NCBI RefSeq assembly: GCF_002934265.1
Contig: NZ_PTIX01000039.1
Coordinates: 1-57,554 of the forward strand
Direction of reading: 5' to 3'
From: Actinokineospora auranticolor
Lineage (GTDB): Bacteria; Actinomycetota; Actinomycetes; Mycobacteriales; Pseudonocardiaceae
DNA: 57,554 nucleotides
The notes under the pieces are model-generated. The model saw nothing but the letters and a program-made list of their open reading frames with translations, was not told the DNA's origin and did not search any database. Position 1 is the stretch's first letter, and each line of letters opens with the position of its first letter. The position numbers were made by a program, and so were the translations under genes. This document shows, piece by piece, positions 7,751 to 16,094 of the stretch.

Positions 7751-7958
7751 CCATTCTACCGGCGGGCACCGACAGGTTCGGCCAAAGATGATCAAGCCTG
7801 TGGACAACCGGTTCGGGTGTGGGCACGGTCGCTCGGTTCGTGCGAGATGGCGTGGCCGCGACCTGTCGTGTTGATCGACGCGCACCTCTGGCCCCGGTAT
7901 CCATGCCAGTGGCGGGTACCGACAGAAGCGGGTGCTGATGATCAAGCCTGTGGACAAC
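7751..7958. repeat. 58-bp imperfect direct repeat, copies exactly 150 bp apart
   Basis: Copy one is 7751-7808 and copy two 7901-7958. I count 45 of 58 matching bases, with the last 22 (7787-7808 and 7937-7958) identical. Each copy ends in the DnaA-box sequence. The stretch lies in the 271-bp gap between the convergent AurF-like gene and the DUF4232 lipoprotein gene; I see no gene in it. Confidence 0.85.
7799..7957 (-). promoter_or_regulatory. two consensus actinobacterial DnaA boxes (TTGTCCACA)
   Basis: TTGTCCACA, the preferred Streptomyces DnaA box, is read on the minus strand at 7799-7807 and 7949-7957, each preceded by the same bases. Other matches in the window are at 29055-29063 (same) and 33486-33494 (TTATCCACA). 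There is no dnaA or dnaN here, so this is not the replication origin; titration or regulatory sites are possible. Confidence 0.6.
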
Positions 7959-7980
7959 TCGACGGGTTGGGCGGGAAGGG

Positions 7981-8592
7981 TTACGAGACGACCGTGTGGA
8001 CGGTCAGCTGGTTGCCCGGGGGTGTGCCCGCGCAACCGGTGCCTGCGATCGGGACGAAGGCCGATGCCGTGTCGTGGGGTGGGTAGACGCGCAGGCCTCG
8101 GACTTCCGTTGGTTTGCAGACCGCCGGGTCGTAGTTGGCTACGTTGACGAAACCGACGGCCGCCGTGGCGTCTTGGCCTGGGGCCAGGGTGATCGGGCCG
8201 CCCTTGGCTCCCTCGCGGAAGGCGGCCGGGCCTACCTGGTGGCCGTCCTCACCTGCCACATAGGACACCCCGGGGAAGCCTTGGATGACGCAGGTTCGTC
8301 CACCCTTGTTGGTGAAGACCAGGATTCGGTAGACGGTTCCGGCCGCCGCGTCCCCGTCGCGGAGGGTCAGGGTGAGGTCGTCGACCTTGCAGTACCACTC
8401 GGCCGGGCTCTCGTCGCCGCCCCCGGGGGCGGCGCCCTCGGTGGTGGTGGGTGGGGCGGCTGTCGTCGCGGTGGCGCTGACCATCGGAACCGATGGTGGG
8501 GGCGTGGCGGATTGCTGCTTGCCACAGCCCGCCACCAGGCACGTCAGCGCCAGCGCGGTCCCGATCCCCAAGCGGTTGGTTGCCCACCTCAT
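7981..8592 (-). CDS. DUF4232 lipoprotein
   Basis: A 203-residue lipoprotein: lipobox V-A-G-C (Cys23 from ATG 8592), a Thr/Pro-rich linker (about 25-60), then a DUF4232 domain (about 70-203) recognisable by the pattern of C-K-V-D-D-L-T, F-T-N-K-G-G-R-T-C-V-I-Q-G-F-P-G-V and L-A-P-G-Q-D-A. DUF4232 proteins are common surface or secreted proteins of actinomycetes with no established function; the cysteines in W-Y-C, T-C-V and A-V-C may pair. ATG 8592 is preferred because it gives a proper signal peptide; the upstream in-frame codons do not. Confidence 0.85.
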   Translation of the reverse strand: MRWATNRLGIGTALALTCLVAGCGKQQSATPPPSVPMVSATATTAAPPTTTEGAAPGGGDESPAEWYCKVDDLTLTLRDGDAAAGTVYRILVFTNKGGRTCVIQGFPGVSYVAGEDGHQVGPAAFREGAKGGPITLAPGQDATAAVGFVNVANYDPAVCKPTEVRGLRVYPPHDTASAFVPIAGTGCAGTPPGNQLTVHTVVS

Positions 8593-8778
8593 GACCACAC
8601 GATGGGCCACTCTTCCACTGACCGCCACCTGGGCGGGGTTCACAACGGTGAACCGGGCTTGGTAAGAATTGCCGCCCATTCGGGGGTAGTTACCCGCTGA
8701 GCGCGGACAGTAGCGTCGCGGCATGGCGGGACCTGCGTCGACACGATTATCGCCCGTCGCTAGCAGGGGGGCGGCGGC

Positions 8779-10128
8779 TTGAGGGGTTCACCTGATCGAC
8801 GGCTGGGGTGGCTGCTGTCCTCCAGCGCGCTGTCCAACCTGGGCGACGGCATCGGGAAAACCGCCTTCCCGCTGCTGGGTGCCAGCCTGACGCGCGATCC
8901 GGTGCTCATCGGTGGCCTCTCCGCCACCGCGTTCCTCCCCTGGTTGTTGTTCTCCCTGGTCAGCGGCGCCATGTTGGACCGCGTCGACCGGCGTAGAGCG
9001 ATGTTGCTGGCCAACTCGGCCCGCGCCGCGCTGGTCGGCGCGCTGGCCCTGCTCGTGCTGTTCGACGCGACGACGATCTGGTTGCTCTACGTCATGGCGC
9101 TGCTCATCGGCACCGTCGAGACCGTGGCCGACAGCGCGGCGCAGGCGCTGATCCCCGCCGTGGTCTCGCGGTCCGGACTGGAGTCCGCGAACGGGAAGCT
9201 CCAGTCCGCCGAGATCGTCGGCCAGACCTTCCTCGGCGGCCCGCTCGGCAGCCTCACCTTCGTCGCGGGCGCGTCGCTGCCCTTCCTGCTCAACTCCGTC
9301 GGCTTCGCGCTCGCCGCGCTGTTCCTGCTCGCCATCCGCGGCCAGTACCGGCCCCGGGTCGTCGGGCCCGCCCCGCGGCTGCGCACGCAGCTCGGCGAGG
9401 GCCTGGGCTGGGTTCGTCGACGCCCGTTGATGGTCCGGCTGCTCGTCTTCGCCGCCGCGCTGGCCGCGATCTCCGAACTGGCCCAGGCGCTGCTGGTGCT
9501 CTACGCGCTGGACGGGCTGCGCCTCAACGAGGCCGCGTTCGGCGTCTTCGCGCTCGTCGGCGGGGTCGGCGGTCTGCTCGGCGCGGCCCTCACCGCGCGG
9601 TTGACCAGGGCGATGCCGCGGCGCACGGTGCTGGCGCTGTCAGTCGTCGGCTGCGGCGCCGCGTTCACCGCCATGGGCCTGGTCACCGAACCGATCAGCG
9701 CGAGCATCCTGTTCGGCCTCTTCGCCGCCTGCATCGTGGTGCTCAACGTGATCATCGGGGCGCTGCGGCACGCGCTGATCCCCGAGCACCTGTTCGGCCG
9801 GGTCCTCGGCGTGTGGCGGACGGCGGTCTGGGGCGCGATCCCGGTCGGCGCGCTGCTCGGCGGCGCGCTCGCCGCCTGGCTGGACGTGCGCGCGGTCTTC
9901 CTCGTCTCCGGCGTGCTGCAACTGGGCCTCGCGGGCGCGCTGTGGCTGGTCCTGGGCCACTACCAGCGCGAGATCGCCGCGCTCGACGCCGACGAACCCG
10001 AACCGGACGACCCCGAGCCGATCCGGCACGAGCAGGTCATGCCCGCGCCCACCCCGGAACCGACGCGGCCCGAGCCCACCCCGGCCAGGGAACCCGTCGC
10101 GGACGAGAGCGCGACAGCCGGGGCATAG
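8779..10128 (+). CDS. MFS transporter (EntS/DHA3-like exporter)
   Basis: A 449-residue major facilitator with about 12 hydrophobic segments. Right after the start comes L-S-S-S-A-L-S-N-L-G-D-G-I-G-K, and the loop between helices 2 and 3 has S-G-A-M-L-D-R-V-D-R-R, the family motif A region. The layout matches the enterobactin-exporter-like DHA3 branch, which exports drugs or siderophores by proton antiport; the substrate is unknown. The C-terminal 50 residues are a Pro/Glu-rich cytoplasmic tail. The start is a TTG at 8779 preceded by GGGGGG; no better start gives the first helix. A perfect hairpin follows. Confidence 0.85.
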   Translation: MRGSPDRRLGWLLSSSALSNLGDGIGKTAFPLLGASLTRDPVLIGGLSATAFLPWLLFSLVSGAMLDRVDRRRAMLLANSARAALVGALALLVLFDATTIWLLYVMALLIGTVETVADSAAQALIPAVVSRSGLESANGKLQSAEIVGQTFLGGPLGSLTFVAGASLPFLLNSVGFALAALFLLAIRGQYRPRVVGPAPRLRTQLGEGLGWVRRRPLMVRLLVFAAALAAISELAQALLVLYALDGLRLNEAAFGVFALVGGVGGLLGAALTARLTRAMPRRTVLALSVVGCGAAFTAMGLVTEPISASILFGLFAACIVVLNVIIGALRHALIPEHLFGRVLGVWRTAVWGAIPVGALLGGALAAWLDVRAVFLVSGVLQLGLAGALWLVLGHYQREIAALDADEPEPDDPEPIRHEQVMPAPTPEPTRPEPTPAREPVADESATAGA

Positions 10129-10130
10129 CA

Positions 10131-10160
10131 ACGGGGGCGGCACCGAAGCACCGCCCCCGT
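10131..10160. terminator. bidirectional hairpin terminator
   Basis: ACGGGGGCGG (10131-10140) pairs perfectly with CCGCCCCCGT (10151-10160) around a 10-base loop, between the convergent MFS and ABC permease genes. Confidence 0.75.
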
Positions 10161-10176
10161 CGACCAAGCCGCGGAC

Positions 10177-10983
10177 CTACTTGCTGGCCACCTTGCGGTA
10201 CTTCGACACCGCGAGCGGCGCGAAGATCACCAGCACCCCGATGCACGACAGGATCGCGTACAGCACCGCGTGCTGCGCGGGCCACACGTCCGAGGTCGCG
10301 AGCACGCCCGGCCGCTGGTTGCCGAACAGGTCGCGGGCCGCGTCGGCGACCGCGGTGATCGGGTTCCACTCGGCGATGACCTTGAGCGGGCCCGGCATGC
10401 TCGACGCCGACACGAACGCCGACGAGATGAAGCTGACCGGGAACATCCAGATGAACCCGGCGCTCTGCGCGACCTGGACGCTGCCGGACACCATGCCGAT
10501 CCACGCGCCGATCCAGGACATCGCGAAGGAGAACAGCAGCATGATCGCGTACGCGGCGACCGCCTCCAGGAAGCCGCCGCTGATCCGCCAGCCCACGATC
10601 AGGCCGCAGATCGACATCACGACCAGCCCTAGCGCGCTCACCACCAGGTCGGAGGTGGTGCGCCCGATCAGCACGGCCGAGCGGGACATGGGCAGCGACC
10701 GGAACCGGTCGATGACGCCCTTCTCCAGGTCGGCCGCCATGCCGATGGTGGTGTAGGCGGAGTTGAACGCGACCGTCTGGGCGAAGATGCCGCCCATCAG
10801 GAACTGCCGGTACGCGTCCGGGTCGTCGCCGATGCTGTTGCCGAACACGAACGCGAACAGCAGCACGAACATGATCGGCTGGAGGGTGGCGCCGAGCAGC
10901 AGGTCCGGCTGGCGGCGCACGTTCATCAGGTTGCGCCAGGTGACCACACTGCTGTCGCGGGCGCCCGCGGTGATGACGCTCAT
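10177..10983 (-). CDS. ABC-2 type permease, DrrB-like
   Basis: A 268-residue membrane protein with six predicted helices and the ABC-2 layout of daunorubicin-resistance DrrB: a short cytoplasmic N-terminus with W-R-N-L-M-N-V-R-R-Q-P, first helices with I-M-F-V-L-L-F-A-F-V-F-G, then R-S-L-P-M-S-R-S-A-V-L and W-N-P-I-T-A-V-A-D-A-A-R in the last loop. It overlaps the ATPase gene by 4 bases (ATGA), so the two make one exporter. DrrAB-type pumps export hydrophobic drugs or lipids; the substrate is not evident. Confidence 0.92.
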   Translation of the reverse strand: MSVITAGARDSSVVTWRNLMNVRRQPDLLLGATLQPIMFVLLFAFVFGNSIGDDPDAYRQFLMGGIFAQTVAFNSAYTTIGMAADLEKGVIDRFRSLPMSRSAVLIGRTTSDLVVSALGLVVMSICGLIVGWRISGGFLEAVAAYAIMLLFSFAMSWIGAWIGMVSGSVQVAQSAGFIWMFPVSFISSAFVSASSMPGPLKVIAEWNPITAVADAARDLFGNQRPGVLATSDVWPAQHAVLYAILSCIGVLVIFAPLAVSKYRKVASK

Positions 10984-11993
10984 CGGGACTTCGCCTTCCT
11001 GCCCTTGCTCTTGCCTTCCGGCTCGGCGGGCTGCTCCTCCTCGGCCGCGTGGCCGGTCAGCGAGAGGAACACGTCGTCGAGGGTGGGGCGGTGCAGCGCG
11101 ACGTCGAGCACGTTCACGCTCTCCTGGTCGAGCCTGCGCAGCGCCTCCACCAGGGACTTCGGCCCGGTCTCGACCTTGACGTGGACCCGCCGCTGGTGCT
11201 CCTCGACGACCGGCTCGTCCGCGCCGACCTCGGCGAGGACGCGGGCCGTGGCGGGCAGCTCGGCCGCCTCCGCGACCACGATGTCCAGCCGCTCGCCGCC
11301 GACCTGCGCCTTGAGCTGGTCGGCGCTGCCGTTGGCGATGACCTTGCCGTGGTCGATGACCAGGATCGTGTTGGCCAACTGGTCGGCCTCTTCCAGGTAC
11401 TGGGTGGTCAGCAGCACGGTGGCGCCGTCGGCGACCAGCTCACCGATGACCTCCCAGGTGTCGAGGCGACCGCGCGGGTCCAGCCCCGTGGTCGGCTCGT
11501 CGAGCACGACCACCGCGGGCTCGGCGACCAGCGCGCCCGCGAGGTCGAGCCTGCGGCGCATGCCGCCGGAGTAGGTGCGGGCGGGCCGGTCGGCCGCGTC
11601 CTGCAGCCGGAACCGGTTGACCAGCTCCTTCGCCCGGGCGCGGGCGTCGCTGGTGCTCATCCCGTAGAGCCTGCCGACCATGTACAGGTTCTCGTTGGCG
11701 GTCAGGTGCTCGTCGACGGCCGCGTACTGCCCGGACAACCCGATCGAGCGACGGACCGCGTCCGGGTCGGCGAGCACGTCGTGGCCCGCCACGAACGCCC
11801 GGCCGGAATCCGGTCGCAGCAGCGTGGTCAGGATGCGTACGGTTGTGGTCTTCCCGGCGCCGTTGGGGCCGAGCAGACCGAGGACTGTGCCTGCGGGGAT
11901 CTCTAGGTCGACTCCGTCGAGGGCGCGGGTGGACCCGAAGGTCTTCACCAGCGCCTCCGCGCGCACGGCGATAGAGGACGCGGGCGGGGGCAT
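10980..11993 (-). CDS. ABC transporter ATP-binding protein, DrrA-like
   Basis: A 337-residue ATPase. Walker A L-L-G-P-N-G-A-G-K-T-T-T (about 36-47), Q-loop S-G-Q-Y-A-A, signature Y-S-G-G-M-R-R-R-L-D-L and Walker B V-V-V-L-D-E-P-T-T-G-L-D-P are all intact. The C-terminal DUF4162-like extension (about 240-315) is typical of DrrA-type pumps and is followed by a Lys/Glu-rich tail. It sits first in a two-gene operon with the permease at 10177. The ATG at 11993 is preceded by a GGGAGGG-like sequence. Confidence 0.93.
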   Translation of the reverse strand: MPPPASSIAVRAEALVKTFGSTRALDGVDLEIPAGTVLGLLGPNGAGKTTTVRILTTLLRPDSGRAFVAGHDVLADPDAVRRSIGLSGQYAAVDEHLTANENLYMVGRLYGMSTSDARARAKELVNRFRLQDAADRPARTYSGGMRRRLDLAGALVAEPAVVVLDEPTTGLDPRGRLDTWEVIGELVADGATVLLTTQYLEEADQLANTILVIDHGKVIANGSADQLKAQVGGERLDIVVAEAAELPATARVLAEVGADEPVVEEHQRRVHVKVETGPKSLVEALRRLDQESVNVLDVALHRPTLDDVFLSLTGHAAEEEQPAEPEGKSKGRKAKSR

Positions 11994-12097
11994 GTGCCCT
12001 CCCTGGATAGTCCGATTGGGTTACGGGCCAGCAGGGTAGACCCGCGCACTGACAAACGCGGTGCGATTTTCCCACACCGGACATAACCCACAAGGCC

Positions 12098-12118
12098 GAT
12101 CACCCCGACCGGGTGGTC
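12098..12118 (-). terminator. hairpin after the phosphatase gene
   Basis: GATCACCC (12098-12105) pairs with GGGTGGTC (12111-12118) with one G-T pair and a 5-base loop, just past the phosphatase stop at 12131 in its direction of transcription. No T-run. Confidence 0.45.
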
Positions 12119-12130
12119 ACGCCGGGTTCG

Positions 12131-12739
12131 CTAGAGGTCCACTCCGGTCCACTCCAGGCAGTGCCAGCCCGCGTCCCGGGGCTCCAGCAGCACGTGCCCG
12201 GTGTTCGGCAGCAGCTTCGCGCCCGCCAGCCGCGCGCCGACGTTGTCGGCCAGCCACTCGGCGCCCAGCCGGATGATCCCGCCGTGGCTGACCACGACGA
12301 CCAGCCCGTCGTCGTGCTTGGCGCAGATCTGCTCCAGTGTGGACAGATACCGCGCGCGCAGCTGCTCCCCCGACTCCCCACCGGGCATCGACGCCGCGAG
12401 GTCGCCCCGCGTCCACCGGTCGTACACCAGGCCGAAGCGCCGCAACGAGTCCTCGTCCGACAGTCCCTCCAGGTCACCCACCTGCAGCTCGTGGATGCCC
12501 TCGACGACCTCGACGGCCAGCCCGTGCCGCCGGGCCACCGGCGCGGCGGTTTCCTGTGCCCGCACGGCGATGCTCGCGTAGACGGCCACCACCCGGTCCC
12601 CGGCGAGCCGGTCGGCGAGCGCCGACGCCTGCCGGTGCCCCATCTCGGTCAGCGACGGGCCGGGCGGCCGGGAGTCGAGGGCGTGGCGGAGGTTGGACGG
12701 CGTTTCCCCGTGGCGGGTGAGCATCAGGCGCACGGTCAT
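12131..12739 (-). CDS. histidine phosphatase family protein (phosphoglycerate-mutase fold)
   Basis: A 202-residue enzyme starting M-T-V-R-L-M-L-T-R-H-G-E-T; R-H-G carries the phospho-accepting histidine. The second catalytic histidine is in V-V-S-H-G-G-I, and arginine and glutamate in the V-Y-A-S-I-A-V-R-A-Q-E-T region complete the site. Such enzymes dephosphorylate small molecules or proteins; the substrate cannot be read from sequence. Its ATG overlaps the stop of the prephenate dehydratase gene, so both are one operon, a pairing that suggests a metabolic phosphatase (inference). Confidence 0.9.
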   Translation of the reverse strand: MTVRLMLTRHGETPSNLRHALDSRPPGPSLTEMGHRQASALADRLAGDRVVAVYASIAVRAQETAAPVARRHGLAVEVVEGIHELQVGDLEGLSDEDSLRRFGLVYDRWTRGDLAASMPGGESGEQLRARYLSTLEQICAKHDDGLVVVVSHGGIIRLGAEWLADNVGARLAGAKLLPNTGHVLLEPRDAGWHCLEWTGVDL

Positions 12740-13674
12740 ACGTTCTCCCCGCGCGCTATCGCCGTTACCCACGCGGCGGAATCGGCGTAGTCCGAGTCGC
12801 GGAAGGGCGATTCCACGGCCGCCGCAACGCCTTCCGCCTTCGGGTACGAGCCGAGGAACAACACGTGTTGACTCCGCCTGCGCAGCGCGGCGAGCGCGTC
12901 GGCCACCCGCTGCTCGCCGATGTGGCCATCGAGGTCCAGGTAGAAGCGGTACTCGCCGAAGCGGTCGCGCAGCGGGCGGGACTCGATGCGGGTCAGGTTG
13001 AGACCGCGCGTGGCCAGCTCGGCCAGCACCGCCGCGAGTTCACCCGGTCGGTGGGACACCACCAGGATCACCGACGTCCGGTCGGCGCCCGTGGGCGCGG
13101 GCGGCGCGGTGGGGCGCGACAGCAGCAGGAACCGGGTGATCGCGTCCGACTCGTCGGCGACGCCGGTGGCCAGCACGTCGAGTTCGTAGTGCCTGCTCGC
13201 CACCGGCGCGGTCACGGCGGCGTCGAACTCGCCCTTGACCACGCCCACCGCGGCGGCGGCCGTCGAGGCCGCGACGCGCGGCTCGGCGTTGGGCAGGTTC
13301 GCGCGCACCCACCGCTGCACCTGGGCCAACGCGTGCGGGTGACTGGCCACCGTGCGCACGTCCGCGGCAGCGAGGCCGGGGCGGACTAGCACGGAGAACC
13401 GGATCGGCAGCAGGTGCTCGGCCAGCGCCACCACCGGCCGGGTGGCTGTGTCCGTGGTCAGCAGGTCGGCGGCCAACGAGTCCATGGTGGCCGACACCGC
13501 GCCCTCGATGGAGTTCTCCACCGGCACGCACGCCAGGTCGGTCCTGCCCGCGCGCACCGCGGCCACCGCGTCCGGGATGGTCGGCATCGGCAGCAGGTCC
13601 GCGTCGGGCGCCAGCGCCCGGGCGGCTTGCTCGGTGAACGTTCCCTCTGGCCCGAAGTAGGCGATGCTCGGCAC
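12736..13674 (-). CDS. pheA: prephenate dehydratase
   Basis: A 312-residue monofunctional enzyme converting prephenate to phenylpyruvate in phenylalanine synthesis. The catalytic domain (about 1-190) has Y-F-G-P-E-G-T-F-T-E, V-P-V-E-N-S-I-E-G-A-V and D-A-I-T-R-F, where the T-R-F threonine is essential. The ACT regulatory domain (about 200-285) shows R-P-G-E-L and the phenylalanine-binding E-S-R-P, predicting feedback inhibition. It starts at GTG 13674, which gives the conserved N-terminal P-S-I-A-Y. It is coupled to the downstream phosphatase by a 4-base overlap. Confidence 0.96.
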   Translation of the reverse strand: MPSIAYFGPEGTFTEQAARALAPDADLLPMPTIPDAVAAVRAGRTDLACVPVENSIEGAVSATMDSLAADLLTTDTATRPVVALAEHLLPIRFSVLVRPGLAAADVRTVASHPHALAQVQRWVRANLPNAEPRVAASTAAAAVGVVKGEFDAAVTAPVASRHYELDVLATGVADESDAITRFLLLSRPTAPPAPTGADRTSVILVVSHRPGELAAVLAELATRGLNLTRIESRPLRDRFGEYRFYLDLDGHIGEQRVADALAALRRRSQHVLFLGSYPKAEGVAAAVESPFRDSDYADSAAWVTAIARGENV

Positions 13675-13763
13675 CCGACCACAGTACGCAGTGGGCGCGG
13701 AACGGGTGTGGCGGTTGCCAAACGGCGGTTACCCGGGTGTCCGACAAGTGCCATGCTGGAACC

Positions 13764-14366
13764 GTGACCGCGGATTCGGACACCGGGATGGCGGCGGCGC
13801 CCCGCCGGGTCGCCGGCGCACTCGAGCTGGTGCTGTGCGCGCGGGAGGAACCGCTGGCCGACGTCTGGGACGAGGTCGCCGCGCAGCGGCCGGACATCCG
13901 GGTGCACCGGGGCTCCGTCCTCGACGTGTCCGCCCAGGCGGTGGTGTCGCCCGCCAACTCGTACGGGTACATGCGGGGTGGCATCGACGCCGTCTACGCC
14001 CAGCGGTTCCCGGCGGTGGAGCAGCACGTGCGCAGCGCGGTCCTGGCCCTGCACGGCGGCGAGCTGCCGGTGGGCGAGGCGCTGATCGTGCCGACCGGCA
14101 CCGACGAGCCCGCCTGGCTGATCACCGCGCCGACCATGCGCGAGCCCAGCGAGTCGCTGGCGGCCGAGACCGTGCACCCGTACCTGGCGGCCCGCGCGGT
14201 GTTCCGGCTGTGGCGCGACGGCGCGCTGGAGGACGGCACGCCCGTGCGGGCCGTGGTCGGCACCATCGCGACACCCGGGTTGGGCACCGGTGTCGGCGGG
14301 GTACCCCCGCAGGTGTGCGGGCGACAGGTGGCGGCGGCCTGGGACGCCGTGTTCGGCGCGGCGTGA
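13764..14366 (+). CDS. macro domain protein (ADP-ribose binding)
   Basis: A 200-residue protein whose core (about 20-195) is a macro-type domain. A-V-V-S-P-A-N-S-Y-G-Y-M-R-G-G-I-D contains the N-A/S-N-x-x-G-x-x-G-G-like loop that contacts the distal ribose, and A-T-P-G-L-G-T-G-V-G-G is the diphosphate loop. Proteins of this kind bind or hydrolyse ADP-ribose derivatives. It lies alone and divergent from pheA, 89 bp away. I took GTG 13764; an ATG at 13737 would add nine poorly supported residues, and ATG 13788 would remove eight. Confidence 0.8.
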   Translation: MTADSDTGMAAAPRRVAGALELVLCAREEPLADVWDEVAAQRPDIRVHRGSVLDVSAQAVVSPANSYGYMRGGIDAVYAQRFPAVEQHVRSAVLALHGGELPVGEALIVPTGTDEPAWLITAPTMREPSESLAAETVHPYLAARAVFRLWRDGALEDGTPVRAVVGTIATPGLGTGVGGVPPQVCGRQVAAAWDAVFGAA

Positions 14367-14399
14367 CGCCCCGCCGCGCGGGCGCCATGTCAAATACGC

Positions 14400-14416
14400 G
14401 CGCACGTCACGTGCGC
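14400..14416. promoter_or_regulatory. 17-bp palindrome upstream of coaA
   Basis: GCGCACG-TCA-CGTGCGC is a perfect 7-bp inverted repeat, 34 bases after the macro-domain stop and 105 bases before coaA. It could be a terminator stem or an operator. Confidence 0.4.
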
Positions 14417-14521
14417 CACACCTCCAGTCCGTCCGACGGTGCAGTGCGTCACAGCGCTTGACCCACAGGAGCGCCTACGTTGACGCGGGTAGGCCCCACT
14501 TCCCAGCGCGAGGAGGCGCAC

Positions 14522-15457
14522 ATGGCGCGGGTGCGCGAGCTGAGCCCGTACGTCGAGCTGCGCCGCGAGCAGTGGCGGGAGCTGCGCGAGGCAACACCGC
14601 TGCCGCTGACCCTGGAGGAGCTGGTCGCGCTGCGCGGCCTGCGCGACCCGGTCGACCTCGACGAGGTGGTCGACGTCTACCTCCCGCTCTCGCGGCTGAT
14701 CTCCCTGCAGGTCGCGGCCCGCCAGCGGCTCTACGACGCCACGGTCGAGTTCCTCGGCGAGGACCGCCGCACCGCGCCCAAGGTCCCGTTCGTCATCGGC
14801 GTGGCGGGCAGCGTCGCGGTCGGCAAGTCGACGACCGCCCGGCTGCTGCGCCTGCTGCTGGCCCGCTGGCCCGACCACCCGCACGTGGACCTGGTGACCA
14901 CCGACGGCTTCCTGTTCCCGGCGGCCGAGCTGACCCGCCGGGGTCTGATGAGCCGCAAGGGCTTCCCGGAGAGCTACGACCGGCGCGCGCTGCTGCGGTT
15001 CGTCTCCGAGGTGAAGGCGGGCGCGGAGGAGGTGCGGGCGCCGGTCTACTCGCACCTGGCGTACGACATCGTGCCCGGCGAGGAGCAGGTGGTCCGCAAG
15101 CCGGACATCCTGATCGTCGAGGGCCTCAACGTGCTGCAACCGGCCGCCCGGCTCGCGGTGTCGGACCTGTTCGACTTCTCCCTCTACGTCGACGCCAACC
15201 CCGAGGACATCGAGCGCTGGTACATCGACCGGTTCCTGGCCCTGCGCGGCACGGCCTTCGCGGACCCGGCCTCGCACTTCCACCACTACGCCCGGCTCAC
15301 CGACGAGCAGGCCCAGGCCGAGGCCCGCACGCTGTGGCGGCAGATCAACGAGCCGAACCTGATCAACAACATCCTGCCGACCCGGCCGCGGGCCACCCTG
15401 GTGCTGCGCAAGGGCCCCGACCACCGGATCAGCCGCGTCCGGCTCCGTAAGCTCTGA
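14522..15457 (+). CDS. coaA: type I pantothenate kinase
   Basis: A 311-residue enzyme that phosphorylates pantothenate, the first and regulated step of coenzyme A synthesis. Walker A is G-V-A-G-S-V-A-V-G-K-S-T (about 93-104); T-T-D-G-F-L-F-P, R-K-G-F-P-E-S-Y-D and Y-D-I-V-P-G are family motifs, and N-N-I-L-P-T-R-P-R-A is near the C-terminus. The length matches the bacterial type I enzyme. The ATG at 14522 follows GAGGAGG, which decides this start over the GTG-like reading at 14480. The DevR-like regulator gene starts only 4 bases after its stop. Confidence 0.96.
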   Translation: MARVRELSPYVELRREQWRELREATPLPLTLEELVALRGLRDPVDLDEVVDVYLPLSRLISLQVAARQRLYDATVEFLGEDRRTAPKVPFVIGVAGSVAVGKSTTARLLRLLLARWPDHPHVDLVTTDGFLFPAAELTRRGLMSRKGFPESYDRRALLRFVSEVKAGAEEVRAPVYSHLAYDIVPGEEQVVRKPDILIVEGLNVLQPAARLAVSDLFDFSLYVDANPEDIERWYIDRFLALRGTAFADPASHFHHYARLTDEQAQAEARTLWRQINEPNLINNILPTRPRATLVLRKGPDHRISRVRLRKL

Positions 15458-15461
15458 TCCC

Positions 15462-16094
15462 GTGATCCGCGTGCTGCTCGTCGACGACCACGAGGTGGTC
15501 CGGCGGGGCCTGCGCGACCTGCTCGACGGCGAACCCGGCATCGAGGTCACCGCCCAGGCGGGCACCGTCGCGGAGGCGCTGACCAGGGCGACCGCCACCC
15601 CGGTCGACGTCGCGGTCGTGGACGTGCGGCTGCCCGACGGCGACGGGGTGTCGCTGTGCCGGTCGCTGCGGTCGCTGGACCCCGCGCCCGCGTGCCTGGT
15701 GCTGACCGCCTTCGACGACGAGCAGGCGCTGGTCGAGGCGATCATGGCGGGCGCGGCGGGCTACCTGCTCAAGCAGGTGCGCGGCCAGGACCTGGTCAAC
15801 GCCGTGCGGGAGGTGGCGGCGGGCCGGTCGCTGCTGGACCCGGTGACCACCGCGCGGGTGCTGGACCGGATGCGCCGCAAGGACGAGCTGGCGTCGTTCT
15901 CCGAGCGGGAGCGGGCGGTGCTGGAGCTGGTCGGCGAGGGCATGTCGAACCGGGAGATCGCCGAGCGGCTGTTCCTGGCGGAGAAGACCGTGAAGAACTA
16001 CGTGACCTCGGTGCTGGCCAAGCTCGGGCTGGAGCGGCGCACGCAGGCGGTAGCGTGGTTCGCCCGCAGGCAGCAGGGGTCAGGCCCGCGGTAG
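15462..16094 (+). CDS. DevR/DosR-like response regulator
   Basis: A 210-residue NarL-family regulator with receiver domain (D-D at 8-9, phospho-acceptor in V-V-D-V-R-L-P-D-G about residue 54, L-L-K-Q-V-R-G-Q-D after the domain) and a LuxR helix-turn-helix (F-S-E-R-E-R-A-V-L, K-T-V-K-N-Y-V-T-S-V-L-A-K-L-G). The sequence Y-L-L-K-Q-V-R-G and K-N-Y-V-(T/S)-x-(V/L)-L-x-K-L-G match mycobacterial DevR. It is convergent with the DevS-like kinase gene and overlaps it by 15 bp. Start GTG 15462. A DevR-box-like site is found in front of cydA. Confidence 0.88.
   Translation: MIRVLLVDDHEVVRRGLRDLLDGEPGIEVTAQAGTVAEALTRATATPVDVAVVDVRLPDGDGVSLCRSLRSLDPAPACLVLTAFDDEQALVEAIMAGAAGYLLKQVRGQDLVNAVREVAAGRSLLDPVTTARVLDRMRRKDELASFSERERAVLELVGEGMSNREIAERLFLAEKTVKNYVTSVLAKLGLERRTQAVAWFARRQQGSGPR

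Noticed and set aside
7799..7957. Possible replication origin
   Set aside because: Only two boxes, no AT-rich unwinding region and no dnaA, dnaN or rnpA/rpmH nearby.
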